From contig JANFOG010000001.1 of the NCBI GenBank assembly GCA_024336345.1, forward strand, positions 372,001-436,000: a stretch of 64,000 nucleotides of DNA, written 5' to 3'. This stretch comes from Mariannaea sp. PMI_226. Its lineage: Eukaryota; Ascomycota; Sordariomycetes; Hypocreales; Nectriaceae. Of this stretch, positions 35,779 to 48,549 are shown piece by piece. The position numbers were made by a program, and so were the translations under genes. The notes beneath the pieces are model-generated. The model ran no database searches, was not told where the DNA came from, and saw nothing but the letters and a program-made list of their open reading frames with translations. Each line of letters begins with the position of its first letter. The stretch's first letter is position 1.

Positions 35779-38413
35779 TTTGATAGTCTTTCTTTCTTAG
35801 CAAAGGAGTTGGAGGAGTGTTGGATTGGTAATTGTCGAAAGTCCCCGGAAAAAAAGGGACAAGACGGGGTGAGAGAAGGGTGAGATGCTACGCAAGTGTG
35901 GATCTTGCAGAAAGGTGACGATTTATTGTTGGTCGTGGTACGCCCAGCTAATCATCAATCAATGAGGTTGGTAGGTAAGGTAGCTAGCTAGTTATGCTTG
36001 TCAGCTGCAGAATCAGAAAGCCACACGCTGTCAAAACAGAGGGTAATTGAGGTGCAACGTACGGAAGAAAATAAAAATAAAAATAAATAAACAATGAGCT
36101 TGTTTATGTTGGCAGTGATGTGAAGCAGGAAAGCTAGAATACAGAGAAAAAGGGGGGGTATAAATCATCAGAAGGCTGTCAAGAAGATGGTATCTTATAT
36201 GAAGAACCAATTTCAGACCACCTTCTCCTAGAGGGGCAGGAATCACAAGCCAAAAAAAATCACAAAACAAGGGCCAAGACAGGAAACAAAAGGAGCCCCA
36301 GATCGAGAGTACTTGCCTTGTGCATAAATACAAGTACCTGTATGTCTGTTCTCAGTAATCAGAGTACTTTATGGGAGACTGGTGCTCCGTACCTATGTCC
36401 ATGATGCCGGCGCTAGAAACTCCGAGGCCGATTGGACTGGGCGTTGGCTCGCATCACGTTCACTTCACGGGCCCAGCTGCTCGGCCAAGGGTCCAGCCCA
36501 CCCCAGGTTCCATTCGTAAACGTCACCTATATCTCAAGTATACATCTTGTGGGTTACTAATTAGTGGTTGGTCCGGGGAACGCTGCCAATAGGTCAGGTA
36601 CCTATAGGTACGTTACAGTATGATGCGTTGTGGCCTGGTATCAATGATAAATTACAATTGTTCTTGGACGCCATCCAGCCACACATTCGACGTAAACTTA
36701 CCTAGGCAATGATCAAAACCTGGCCAAGCAGCTGAGCAGTGAACTTCGCCCCTCCCCCCCTCACTCTCTCCTTCTTCTCCTCCCCTAAGGCATGGCTAAA
36801 AATCTTGCCAAGATGGGGGACGGCTTGGGTAAGGCAATCGAAGAAAGTGGGAAGAAGCATGCTCAATCAAGACCATTGGGTCGGATTTCCATGTCCAGAA
36901 TAGGTAGGTCAATTGCAAATAGCGTCTGATGAGCTCGGTACGGAGGCTGTGAGAGCGGAGGAATAACTGGTTACATGTTGCAAGAATGTTAGGCGGCATG
37001 TACCCCGACCCTAGGGTCTTCTCTTTTTAGCTCTTGATATCATGCATGCCTTGGCACGTGTGAGTGAGAAACAGACGGACGTTCATGATACATTACAGAA
37101 ACGGAGAAAAGAGAGGGAGAAAAAGAAGGTAAAACATGGATGGACAAAAACAATCCATCCATTGAAAAGCCTGAAACAAGTTTGTTCTGTGCAACATTGC
37201 CATGTCTTTATTGGCCCCGAGTTACCCAGCTCAGGGAGCTTCACCTGCATGAGGGACAGTACCTACCTACCTTCGGTACAGAATACCACCACACAAAGCC
37301 CAGCCCAGCGCGAACTCCCACCAAACTACAGTACATACCAGCATCCAATCATCCATGGATGCTTTTTATTAGCCATTGACATTCAACCCCATCCAAGTTG
37401 GGTGCATTTCTTCGCCATGGTGCCAAAACAAGAAACTACTCCGCAAAAATAATATCGCTCAGGCTTGGGAACTTTTTTCTATTCGGGTTTATTGACGAGT
37501 TCCTCTCTTCCCCCCCCCGCAATTGCCTAAATTCCGGGGTAGTAGCTCGTTGGCTGCTGGCTGTGCATCATAAGTCGTCTGCTTCCACATGCTTCTGAAT
37601 AGGACAACCACCTCGGCTAGATTATCAATCGATGCTAACGACCGCCTTTGTTCACTTCGCTTCCTTTCCCCTAACCACGTCTGTCCCCCACTCTTCGCAT
37701 CATACGTACCATACAGGGACAGATTACTTGACTTATATATATTGGCCAAGACCCCCAACTCACCCCTGGACCCTGGAATTCTCTCATCACATCAGATCAA
37801 TCATGGTCACTCTTCATCTCTTAGCTGAATTGGGATTCCCCCATTCTCAACTAAACGGGAATAGGATTCCACGTGCCGTATTGATGCGTATTATTTAGCC
37901 ATGGTAGGTCTTGACATACGATGTAGCCATGCCGGTATTAGTCTTCCTCCTAAAAATCTTCCAACTGCTCACAAAACATCCCCTCTTTCATCACCATCGT
38001 TCGTAACCCCTCTCCACCTTTTCACCTATTTTCCTCCCGGCTGGAGGAGCTTCCTGTGTTCTACTTCACACACACTTTCCTATCCCTAAAAAATCCTTCT
38101 CCCTTTTCCTCTGACTTTCCTCGTTGAACATCCCCAAACACGACCAAATAGATCGTGTCGTCTCTCCCGGGCGTGTCTGGTCATGGCCCCAACATTAAAG
38201 TTGTCTGCAGCCGTCTCTCGTGCCATGGTCATATTTGTTGTCCTTGGTATCATCCCTCCTTGTATCATGCCAAACCTTCTTCGCTCTGCATGCTTACTCA
38301 TTTGGACAAAAGAAAAGACAAACAAGCAAACAAAAGAAAAAAAAAATCCCGATATAGTAGCCGAATGTGCTTTACTCCTCGCTTGAGAAAATGCCCCGTG
38401 CTCTTTGATGTTC
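35779..38413. other. 2.6-kb intergenic region
   Basis: It lies upstream of the lipocalin-like gene and downstream of the SDR gene. Contents: an A-rich ATAAAA run at about 36070-36090, AGGTACCT at 36596, several pyrimidine-rich tracts, and short open frames without family motifs. No gene is supported. Confidence 0.55.
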
Positions 38414-39770
38414 TCAGGGCCACCAGTTCATTTTCTTGTAGCTCTCAATCACCTCTTCGATCAACTCCTTGGTGAGAGTGGGTTTTGTATACTGAAACCC
38501 TAGCAGCTTCTCTAACCGGCTGCCGTCCATGCTCAGATCCGTGTCCTTAAGCAGTTCCTTCTCCATGAACGGCGTCAATGGGCCTGGCCTAGTGATGCCA
38601 GCCGCGGCCAACAAATCTGCCCAAGGTCCCAAGAGTTCATCATTGACATCATCTACCACACTGTCAAGGTTCAACCGAGCGAAAGTACTGATGAGTTGGC
38701 CCTGAAACCCCGTTTCAATCTTGAAGAGCTCGCCAATGATGGTAGCCATGGTGCCCTGGCAAGTTACACCCTTGTCTACCACGTTAAAAATGACTGTCTT
38801 ACCCATGCTACCCTCGTCCCAGCCAGCCTTGCCAGCGTCGTACCAGGCAGTTATGTCCCACAGCGCGCGTGTAACATCATCGATGTGTGCTGTGTTGGTT
38901 CTAAGATCTTTGGTCCAGAGCCACTTCATCTCTCCTTCGATGTGTTGGAAGGTGCGGGCCATGCATAGAGCCGTAGCAACCCACTGAGAAGCATACGGGC
39001 CGTAGACATGGGGCAGTCGCACAATGACGAGGTTCAGACTGCAGATTGCAAGTTAGTAAACATGCCACACACCCAATATCGAACCGTAGACACAATTGGT
39101 CTTCACACTTACCCCTCGATCTTAGCTAGCTCCTCTTCCGCACGCAACTTGAATATCCCAATCTTGCTCCAAGGCTTTAGCTTATCCCCTTCCTTGCTCG
39201 GTGAGGAATCAGACTTGTACACCATGCCTGTGCTTAGCTCCACAAAGGCTTTGACTCCTCGCTTGGCGGCCTCCCTGCCCACCGCAATGGATAGGTCCAA
39301 AGACCGCAACTTGTAAACCTCATCCTCCTGAGAGTATCTTGTTTCACCGCCACAGTTGAAGACATAATCCCACTGTTTCCCATCGGCGCGATCGAATATC
39401 CTTGCTAGGGCATCTGGATGCGGGGAACACGCATTCTTACGTTAGTTTTGACATCCTCGTACTTAATCCAAATTACAAATATTGCACACAAAAGGCTCGA
39501 GGGAACTGAAAAAAAATCCTCAAGGAAAATTGGCGAGGGAAGAGACAAGAACTGACCAGATCTGCTGGCGTCGGCCTGCATGAACTTGTCCTGCGAACAA
39601 GCTTCGGAAAACTCGGGGGCGAGCCATGCGAGCTGAGGAAGGACTTTGTCAACGAGTCGTACCTCAGAGGCGAGGTTATTCTGGTGGATGTGGAGGGCGA
39701 GGAAGCGACCAATGTATCCCAGGCCGCCAATAACCAAAACAGACGGTTTCTCGATTTCGTTCTCAGCCAT
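38414..39770 (-). CDS. Extended short-chain dehydrogenase/epimerase-like protein, atypical active site
   Basis: Three exons (39770-39557, 39413-39113, 39038-38414) give 379 residues. The N-terminal Rossmann motif is GGLGYIG (15-21), so NAD(P) binding is likely. Extended-SDR landmarks follow: FNCGGET near 90-96, ELSTGMVY ending at Tyr137, RLPHVYGPYASQW, and a substrate domain that ends KKMNWWP. Where the family has YxxxK, the sequence is SKIGIFKLRAEEE: Lys160 is present but the position of the catalytic Tyr is Ile156. Loss of that Tyr suggests a binding or structural role, as in atypical extended SDRs, or use of Tyr137 instead. Intron 1 (143 nt) and intron 2 have clear splice sites. Substrate unknown. 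Confidence 0.88.
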
Positions 39771-40386
39771 CGTTGCTGTTGTAAGCGTCTAGCGGCCGAG
39801 TCGAGTTGGCCGAGGAATGGTCGAGGGTGGGAGAGAGGGAGTGAATGGGGGTAGTGCCAAGGCCGCAGAGAGGATAGCTGCGACCGCACAACGACGAAGA
39901 AAGCGACACGGTACGATTCGGAGAGTTGACACAAACGGCTCAGAGTCAGGGGTTGAAAGTGTTTCAATCAATGGTCGCGCGGGTCTAGGGGCAGCTCAGA
40001 AGAGAGCTGGATGTAGGTAGAGACAGACAGATTCGAGATGGACGACTGGAGACTGGGTTTCCAAGCTGTCAGAGAATTCGCCTTCAAAGTTTCGTTAACG
40101 AGGAGCGAAGATGCAGCGTGCGGACTTGGTGTGGTAGGAAGCTGTTGAATCAGTTGTGGTGGAAGGTGGGGGAGGAGGAAGAGGAGGAGGGACAGTGGGA
40201 ACGGGGAATCTAATTAAGCTTGTGCTGGTTGTGGTGTCAAAAAGCAAGCAACGAAAGCTGGGCTGAGCTGGAGTGGCCGTACCCGAGTCAGCAAGACACA
40301 CGTCTTCGTAGAAGAAGTAGGAGACAAAATGAGGTAAGTATTGTGCTGAGAATAAGAAGACGAAATTATGACTTTTGTGTGAGTGG

Positions 40387-40416
40387 GTGTGTGCGTGCAT
40401 GCGTGCGTGCGTGCGC
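40387..40416. repeat. GTGC/GTGT-rich microsatellite
   Basis: Alternating purine-pyrimidine run built from GTGC and GTGT units, able to adopt Z-DNA. It lies about 620-650 bases upstream of the SDR start codon. Confidence 0.8.
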
Positions 40417-40697
40417 GAGCGAGTCTCTGTTGAACTGGGTAGGCTTGATACTACGGCACTTGCGGCGACGTGGGTAGCGAGAGAAGATGTGGAACAAAGG
40501 GGGAAAATTATGGGCATCCAACTCTCTGAAGATGGGGAGGAAGCCTCAAGTAGAGTAAGTACCTTACCTTTAGTTATCCAGCACGGGATCCTAAGCCGGG
40601 GAGCCAGAGCCAGGTCAGAGCCAGGATGTGAGGAAGGATAAGTTCAGTCCAGTGAGGTTTGGCTGGTCAAGGGTATGGGATGGAGGGATGGGCATTA

Positions 40698-40706
<9 letters not shown>

Positions 40707-40731
<25 letters not shown>
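40707..40731. repeat. T25 homopolymer
   Basis: Twenty-five consecutive T residues, the longest homopolymer in the window. Poly(dA:dT) tracts exclude nucleosomes; it may also be slippage-prone sequence. It lies within the long upstream region of the SDR gene. Confidence 0.9.
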
Positions 40732-42865
40732 GCCTTCTTTCCTTTGTTTCTTTTCCCTCCTTTTCCTTCCTCTCCTTCTAGTTCCCTGTCAGGGCGAAAA
40801 GGGACAAGGGGATTTGGGGATATGGACGAGACCCTGGGCCCAAGTCGATGAATGAGTGGGTGCGTGGGTGATGGTGTGGGTTGATGGGTGGATAAGACAG
40901 GAAGATGAGCGCGTACGAAGTAGAGGCTGCTGAAGGAAAAGGAGTGAGGGGCGTGTTAGAGAGAGAGCAGGTTCCAATGTTTTTGATGGCAGGCAAAAGC
41001 AGGTACAGAGTTAGTAGGTAGGCCCTAAGGAGAGATGCCCAGCCAGCTTACAGGCGGCAGTACCTTCCCACCTAGGTACCTACACGTAATTAACTACCTA
41101 CCACAGTTAAGGTGGGTATGGAAGGGGATAACTTGCCAGCTAGTTGCGAGTCCGTCCGTCTAAGATATATATCTTTCTATCTGCTATAATTACGATGTCT
41201 ATGAAACTAGGCAGATAATATTGTATTCATAAGTGTCAAGGAAAAGAAAGAGAGGAGTTGGATTATTTTCGTCAAATATCTCAAGCTTGGTGTTGGATGC
41301 CTCTCATTGTAAGGAGCCAAGGGCTACCTAAGTTGGAAGAGGAGTTTGCATAGTAGGTAGCTAATGAATAGTGGTGCAGCAGGAGGGAAGTGTGGAGGTG
41401 TTCGCGCCTTCAACCTGAGGTACCGTACAGATGCGCTCCGTACGGAGGCAAGTATTACGGAGTAGTACGTTTGATTATGCGCCCTTAAAGACACCACTCA
41501 CCAACATCGTGGGAAAGGGTCCTTACGCTCCTCCACCAGCTGTCACAAGTCCTCCACTACCGTTCGGGGTGGGGAGGGAAGAGAGCCACCCCTCGACATG
41601 TCTCACCCCTGGCCTGAGGCTCAGACCTTTTTTCGGTCCCTGACACACAGGCTTTCCTTGAGGACTAATACTATGCTTCGTAGGGACGAATATGAGTGGG
41701 AGAGTGATAAAGAGAGCGGGGGGGAGGGAAGGACTGGTGGAAGCTTGACAGCAAGCATCGTGCAATCTTTCTCGTCTGACACTACACACAGGTTGGCTCT
41801 TCTTGACAGCCTTGCCTCCGGCCATCTCGAGCGAAGGATGCAGCGCGCTCTGCATATTAACCCATCTGCACGGCATAGGCCGGCATATTACACAAGCACG
41901 GCATACATACAGTACATGGAGTCGCACCAAGTCCAGGACTACGCATGTACGGATGGATTCGAACGATTCGGACATAGACAACATCTCTTAACCCGGTCTA
42001 GCGGCAGGGGTGATGTTGCCTCAAGTTGCAAGGCCCCCAACCCACCAGGCCATACAAGCAGGCTTCCCGAGTCATTCATTCATTTTGAAAAGAAAGCAGA
42101 GAAGGAAGGGGGAGGGAATTCGAACAAAAAGCCTCATTTCTCTTCTCCTTTAGGTAGCAATATGTGTCATAGTGGTCATCCTTGCCCGGCTCCTACAACA
42201 AATTCCGAAAGTGCAAGATGAGAAAAAATGCTTGAACTTCTCAAATCTTTCCTAGGCTGTGTGAGCATTACCTAGACTACTACCTGCTTCGAAAGGTATC
42301 CTACACCGCAACAACTAGAACGAGGGGTTCAGTAATTCCCTACTTCATACCTAGTTAGTGGGCTCTCGGTGCGGACCTGCGCGGCTGGCTGGACTAGTCG
42401 GGCTGGAGCTTGGGGGGAGGGGGGCGGCTTGGGTAATGACCCGTTCATACGGTCTTCTCTCGTACGTAGTGCCTCTGTTCGGATAAGTTGGTGGCCAAGC
42501 TAGCTTGTTAGCTACCGAGCTTGCGATGGAGCTCCATGTTCATCATTCTGATTGCGGACCCATGGATCATCAGCACCGTTTCGTAAGGAGAGGAAATCAT
42601 CTTGCCCATCTCATCGTGCCGGTCGGGTATGGAGCACAGGCAGACTGGTGTCATTGCGACGGGGCCCCTGTCAGGCTAGCATCGGTGAGGTTTGGGCTGT
42701 TGTTTGGTTGACTTCCACACATTCTTCACACTAGTAAGCCAAGAGTCTCTGCTCGGGAAGTACTAGCAGAGCTGAAGACGTTCTCTTGTTTATCGCAGCT
42801 TCATGCCAAAAGGTCATGTCTATTCGTCTTAGTGCCAACAGCTACATCAACCTAACGGCTCAGTT

Positions 42866-42918
42866 CCCGTCTTGACAACGAGACGGGAGGCAACGTAGCC
42901 AAGGTTTGCCAACCTTGG
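42866..42918. repeat. Two adjacent short perfect hairpins
   Basis: CCCGTCT (42866-42872) pairs with AGACGGG (42881-42887), and CCAAGGTT (42899-42906) pairs with AACCTTGG (42911-42918) around a 4-base loop. No coding context and no U-tract, so this is not a recognisable terminator. Confidence 0.7.
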
Positions 42919-45900
42919 TTGGTAGGTAGGTAGGATAGGTATCAATAGCGCCATATCTATCTGTCCATGCTGGTATGAAATGATGGTCCAGATCTCCAGG
43001 TTTCTGAGTCCCATGCCGCATTATCATTCTCAGCAAAGTTGAGTTGTACATAGTAAGTTGAGCCGTAACCATAAGAAAAAAAACGCTTCCCCCCCTTCCA
43101 TCTCCTTACCTCTCTATTACGAATACTATCCTACTGTGTGGATAGGTTTGCCTTCTTTCTCCCCACTCCCGCATGTCCGTCCTGTCTGCGGCGGCGGCAA
43201 CACATTTGACTAGAGTCGCCCACAACGCCCCAGACCCACGACGTCACAGGATGAAGAAGAGATTCAACATCAAACCCCCACCAGTGCCGCTATTTGTCGC
43301 GCCGGCCCTCCCCCCCTCCTCTTCGTAGCGTTTTGCTGGCCGACCCGACCGCATAAGACAGAATGGGGGGTGGATCGTTTCTTGAAGGGTGACATGGCCG
43401 AGGGTGCTAAGCAAGGTCGTAATTACGTAGTACGTACGTCCTAGCTACAGCTGCGTCGACGCTTTTTCCGAGGCTACTTGCCACGGTCCTATACTATTAT
43501 CAATACTACTATGTACTTAACTACTCCTACCACGGTAAGTGGTGCGTATGATTAAACATATGCATGCCGAATTGTGGCGGAATGATTCGGACCGCCGTAG
43601 GCAATTGACCTCTCATACGATCACCACGCACCACTGTGGTAGGTCAGTACTGTAAAGTTTGTCGTTTGGTTACCGTTTCAATAGTCTCTCAAGTCTAAAT
43701 GAAAACAGGGGGAGAGGAAGTTGGTGGCTTCCTGCACGCAGCCGAGTTTGGGCAAAGGAGAATTTAATGACAGCGTCAAACTTGCAGCTTTCCAGGGACA
43801 TGGCCTCATGCAACACTGTATACCGACGTCCTGCGGTACAACCTAAGATACCAAAAAAACCCATGTGCTCCATACTGCACAGGACTACCTTTAGTGATGC
43901 ACCCCGTATGCGCTACCCACCTACCAGATATCCAAGGCACGACTCATGGGCGCACGAGGTAAATTGTCAAGTACTGTACCAGAGCCGTCACTGTAGGAGA
44001 AGTATGTGGTGTGCAGTATCTTGCCTGATCTTACCAAGGTTATCTGGATACTGCTTGGTTAGCCATCTTACCATAGTACAGCAGCAGAGGCCAGACCAGG
44101 CTAGCTACTGTCCAGAACATTGCTATCCAACTTCGGACAGAGAAACGAAAATCAAGAGTCCAAGCACCCAAAAGACTTGGGGTGCTTAGTTCTGTGCGCC
44201 TACGTGCTTTAGCGCTCGCTCACAAGCTGGGTACTATGAATGGAGTTACACATATGCGCGTGCCGATCAACGATCCCGCCCACGCCACGGGCCGCCAGCA
44301 TGGACGCTGCCGTTAATTTGAACATGGATGGCAAGCTCCGTGCTACTACTAATAATGGTCTGTCGGGCCTGTTGTGGCTTTGCCAACATGGTTGGTGTGA
44401 TTACATCCAATTACCTAGGTACAGATTTACACATCAAGGAATACTATAGCATCATCCCCATGTGAAGGGAGCCTGGAAATAGTCAAGCATCCTCTCTGCT
44501 ATAAACATTCGGTCCATTGATGTTATGGTCTGCTGCCATGAAAAAAGAAAAAAAAAAAGACGTGCAGAAGGGGAGGACGCCAAATCCCGCAAAGACGCCA
44601 GGGGGTGTGCATCTCTTCTAGAACTTTTCTATCCATCTGCCACCCCCAGTAAGATCAGGGCAGTTATAGAATGAATACTATAACTCAAGAAAGAAGAAAA
44701 AAAAAACCCGTACTTTACATCTTGCTGTCTCAGGCCATGAAGGTGAGGGTGTGGCATATCCTACCCAAAAGAACTGCAAAATACAAGTACTTGCACCACA
44801 TCTTTCTGCACCCAGCAATAAATTCGAGCCCAGCTCCGATGCTGAGAGCCATTTTTTCGCCACTTGGGGACCCTGGCTAGTTATCCCTTTTTTTTTTCCC
44901 TTACGGAGAAACTATCCCGTCAACCCGTGCGAAGTACAGCCCCTAGATCACAACCAACCCCGGAATCGGCGTGCCATCAAAACTAGTCGTTAAATCATGC
45001 CTTACCTCAAATTGTGGCCGGGCGGCTTCTATGCTAACTAGGTGATTCGTCAACGGACTCACTCTGAACCTGAACGTATTCGGTCCTCCATCCAGCCGTA
45101 TTCGACCTCGTAAGCATCGGGCCGTTGTTATGGCAGCCAGCCACAAAATTCCACCCCAGGTCTTCTGCCATGGACTCTCGGCAGTGGTGCGAATCTTGGG
45201 AAAGTGATTGACGCAGGGGGAAAGGGGTGAGATAATATGCCAGAACTATCGGATCATGACAACATCCTTTCTTTCTTTTTTTTTTTTTTTGGTCTCTCCT
45301 TCGACTTATGACTTCGGATTAAAATTATGCTCTAGAATGTCACGCAACTCCAAGTTACTAAAAGAGGTGGGATTAGTTACACACTGGGCGAGGCAAGGTA
45401 CGACGGCAGTGATGGGAGAGGGTATCTGCCTCCTGTGGGAGATTATACCGCCTCTCTGAATTCCAGCTCTAGAATCCAATCAATAAAGTAATACAACATA
45501 GGATTAATATAACAAATTTCGAGACCAAAAAGAGTGACAAAGGCGAAGTGATACCTCTCTGGATTGTCTGTAGGCAGTCAATCTATGATCTCAACACTCC
45601 CATGCTATGTTTATGGATCATTGCTATTTGATGGATGTGTAATTAAAGGGATTGTAGAACCTTTGGAAAAGATGTACGCAGTAGTAATGAACGCTTTCGA
45701 GTAGAGCATTGCAATAAACTTGAGTCTCAACTTTTTGGCATCATGTTCAGCAACGGTCTAACCCGGATGTCTACTGTTGGACTATGTTCTTCTGCCACCT
45801 CACATTATGCGTTTCTACGCTGCTTTGTACCCCTTTGGATGATAGTACATTCGATATATTAGGGCCCATATAGCTACCCTTTCTTCTTCTATCGCCTATA

Positions 45901-46035
45901 TAACATGTTTATTTTACTTTTTTTTTTTTCTTTCCTTCTTTTGTTTCTGCCATGGTCTTTCTTTCTTTTCTTCAGGAAACTCTCTAGAACTAGTCCTTCG
46001 CTCTCGGTCTATCTCTGAATGTGTCGAAAGATTGC

Positions 46036-47898
46036 TCAAGGTGTGCATCTGCCCATGTAACGAGGATACAAGCACGCGTCTCGCACCGTCCAGAGCTTCA
46101 GAAGCCATGCCAAAAATCTTGCATCAAAATTAGTCTCCATCCATTGCGATGTTGAATAAAAGCGGATAGCTTACCTCTCTGCTCCAAGACCATATCCTCC
46201 ATGGGGGGTAGAGCCATACTTGCGCTGGTCGGTGTACCAGAAGTAACCGCTAGGATCAATACCTTCGCGCTTGTATCCGGCCATGAGCTCATCAAAGTCC
46301 CAGATTCTCATACTGCCACCGACAATCTCGCCAACACCAGGCATCAAAACGTCAACAGACTCAGTCACGCGAGGGTCGTCCTTCGCCCTCTGCATGTAGA
46401 AGGCCTTGATCTCGGTGGGGAAGTGGGTGAGGAAAATTGGGCGGTTGATCTCATCAGTCATCTTACGCTCAGCGGCTTCGGCACTGCAGAACTCAATTAG
46501 CAAGTCTCATTCTCCGTGGCTGAGTTGTAGACTTACATATCATCACCAAATTGGTGGTCGTTGCCCTCCTCGTTCTTAATACCTCGCTCCCGAAGCCAAT
46601 CAATGGCATCAGAGTAACGCATTCGCAGGAATGGTCGGCTGGGCTTCACAAATTCGGGGTTGTACTTCTTGATGAATTCGGCGGCGGAGGGGTTCTCCAA
46701 TGTCAGGTCAATGACGCGGCAGATAACATGCTCAAGATGGCCCAGCAGGTCATCGAAGGTGATAAAGTCGAGCTCAGCCTCAATATGGGTGTACTCAGAC
46801 AACTGTAATTGGTTGGGGTAAGCATCAATCAGGTCAATATGGAAGCGAGCGAAGAGTACTTACATGACGACGAGTAAGGGATTTTTCAGCACGGAAGGAC
46901 TTCTCAATGCAGTAGCAATCACCAAGGACGGGCAGGACAGTCTCCAAGTAAAGCTGGCTGGACTGGGTCAAGTAGGAAGTCTCGCCATAGTAGTCAAACT
47001 TGAATAGGGTAGAACCACCCTCGACCTGGGTCTGGACAAGAGCCGGAGGGCTGACCTTCTTGCAGTTCAGCTCCTTGTAGACAGTCTGGAAGGCAGACTC
47101 GACAACATCGCGAACAAACATGACAGCAGCGGGCTTCTCGTGGCGCAGAGTGAGATGGCGCAGGTTGAGCAGGGATTGGGCATCACCATCGAGGGGAACT
47201 CGGTTGGTGAAGGCATCGTCACCACCAGGGGCTCGGGCAATGATTTGAAAGTGATCTGCGTGGAGTTCTCGGTCGAGGGGAGCGTGAAGGCCAGCAGGAA
47301 CCTCCCAAAGCTCACCAGTAATTTCCATTGCCGTCTCGCGAACGAGCGTCAACGCATCGTACGTCTTGGACAGTTCTCCAGAGAGTAGACATTGCATCAG
47401 GTCCAATCCTCGTCGCAAGGTGACGAAGATAAGACCACCTTGCTTGGCCACTCGGTTGACACGACCCTGAACACGAACACGCTTCACACCCTCGGTGGGC
47501 TCATCCTTGTTCTTTCGAAGAACTCCAATGACACTAGAGTCGACCTCGGCGAGGCTGATGCGCACAGGTTCGGGCAGAGCAGGATCGTCGACAATCTTGA
47601 TCTTCTTGGCCTCCTCCAAAACAGCAAGACGCGCAGCCTCTTCCTGAGCCTCCTTCTCTGCTCGTTTCGCGGCAGCCTCGAGTTTCTTGCGTTGACCGGC
47701 AGCGTAGGCCACAGCCTTCTTCAAGGCCGACTTCGCAGCTGGCTTGTACTCCTCGTCATCCTTTTTCTTCACCTGATATTCGGTCTCAGGGCCGTGGAGA
47801 AAGAAAGCCTCGAGCAAGCTCTTGAAAGGGGCGGCTTCGGTACCCGCGGTATCGGGGGCGTCGATGCCCTTTTCTTCGTCGATATAAATGACAGCCAT
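46036..47898 (-). CDS. DED81: Asparaginyl-tRNA synthetase, cytoplasmic
   Basis: A class IIb synthetase that charges tRNA-Asn in the cytosol. Four exons (47898-46864, 46802-46537, 46483-46175, 46117-46036) give 563 residues. It carries the eukaryotic N-terminal extension with a Lys/Ala-rich helix (about 60-100), then the OB-fold anticodon-binding domain ([15 protein letters not shown]), and the class II core. Motif 2 is [20 protein letters not shown] (334-353), cut by intron 1 after His345. Motif 3 is [13 protein letters not shown] (529-541), with the intron 3 junction inside Arg537. The C-terminus ends [10 protein letters not shown], as in AsnRS. There is no mitochondrial presequence: the protein starts [15 protein letters not shown]. 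Of AsnRS and AspRS, the motif 2 context and the C-terminus favour AsnRS. Confidence 0.95.
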
Positions 47899-48549
47899 TT
47901 TGTCGACTCTTTTGGGTGATGGGTTTCTTAGTGCAAGGACAGGTTTTGGGCTGGACGAGGGCTTGGAGGGGTTAACATGCCCCGCGATAAGGTTGAGTCA
48001 CAAAAAGCGGTGGGGCACTTGTTGACTTAGTCATCCTCACCTTCATCCTGTGCATGCACTTTAACTACCAGCTTTGATACCAAGTACTTATAATAGACTG
48101 ATACCATTGATAAGCAGAGAATACCAGGTATCGGCCTGTTAATTTGTTCTTTTTCTCAGTGCTGAGTGCGTGCGTCTGCCTATCGCAACTGCTTCAGTCA
48201 CTTCCATCTTGAGATAGGTGCTTCTTCATCTTTTCAAAGTCAATATCGTTTGTCAAGGAGAGATCACCACTCAGACCATGCTCTTGAAGCAACCAGAATT
48301 CTCGGCCGAAACAATCATCATTTCGAAGGGAGACTGAAAACGTAACATTCATCATCAGCTTCAAAGAACACATACCTATATACTCTCATCACGCGCAGAT
48401 ATCGCTAGACTTTCTTCTGCCGGACAGAAAACTGCCAACTTCTGCTTATCTCTTTGTCTTAAAATTCCCACGCTCTAAACTCTGACATGCTTGGATGAGA
48501 CAACAAATAGATTGGTCAACACTTGTATCCCGTTTATCATTGACAATCA
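47899..48549. other. AsnRS promoter / capping protein 3' region
   Basis: About 650 bases between two same-strand genes. I find neither a gene nor a clear CPC1/GCN4-type TGACTCA element; TTGACTTAG near 48021 and TGAGTCA at 47995-48001 come closest. The latter is an exact GCN4/CPC1 core (TGASTCA) about 100 bases upstream of the AsnRS start codon. Confidence 0.55.
47995..48001. promoter_or_regulatory. Possible CPC1/GCN4 site upstream of AsnRS
   Basis: TGAGTCA matches the TGASTCA core bound by the cross-pathway control activator CPC1 (Gcn4). It lies about 97 bases upstream of the AsnRS ATG. Synthetase genes are classical targets of this regulon. A single 7-base match can arise by chance. Confidence 0.45.

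Larger units (their letters stand above)
39771..46035. other. 6.3-kb gene-poor region
   Basis: Both strands were read without finding a supportable gene. The longest open frames (41598-42221 plus, 43659-44189 plus) have no recognisable domains, contain rare-codon and repeat sequence, and overlap antisense frames of similar length. The region carries a T25 tract, a GT/GC-rich microsatellite, AGGTACCT at 41074, TACGGAGTA at 41456, TACATAGTA-type words at 43047 and 43507, and paired hairpins at 42866-42918. The first kilobase is presumably the promoter and leader of the SDR gene. Confidence 0.5.

Noticed and set aside
41598..42221. 207-codon plus-strand open frame
   Set aside because: No family signature, biased low-complexity composition, and an antisense frame nearly as long over the same bases. 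Kept only as part of a finding.
43659..44189. 176-codon plus-strand open frame
   Set aside because: No domains, no clear gene context, and dense with intergenic word motifs around it.
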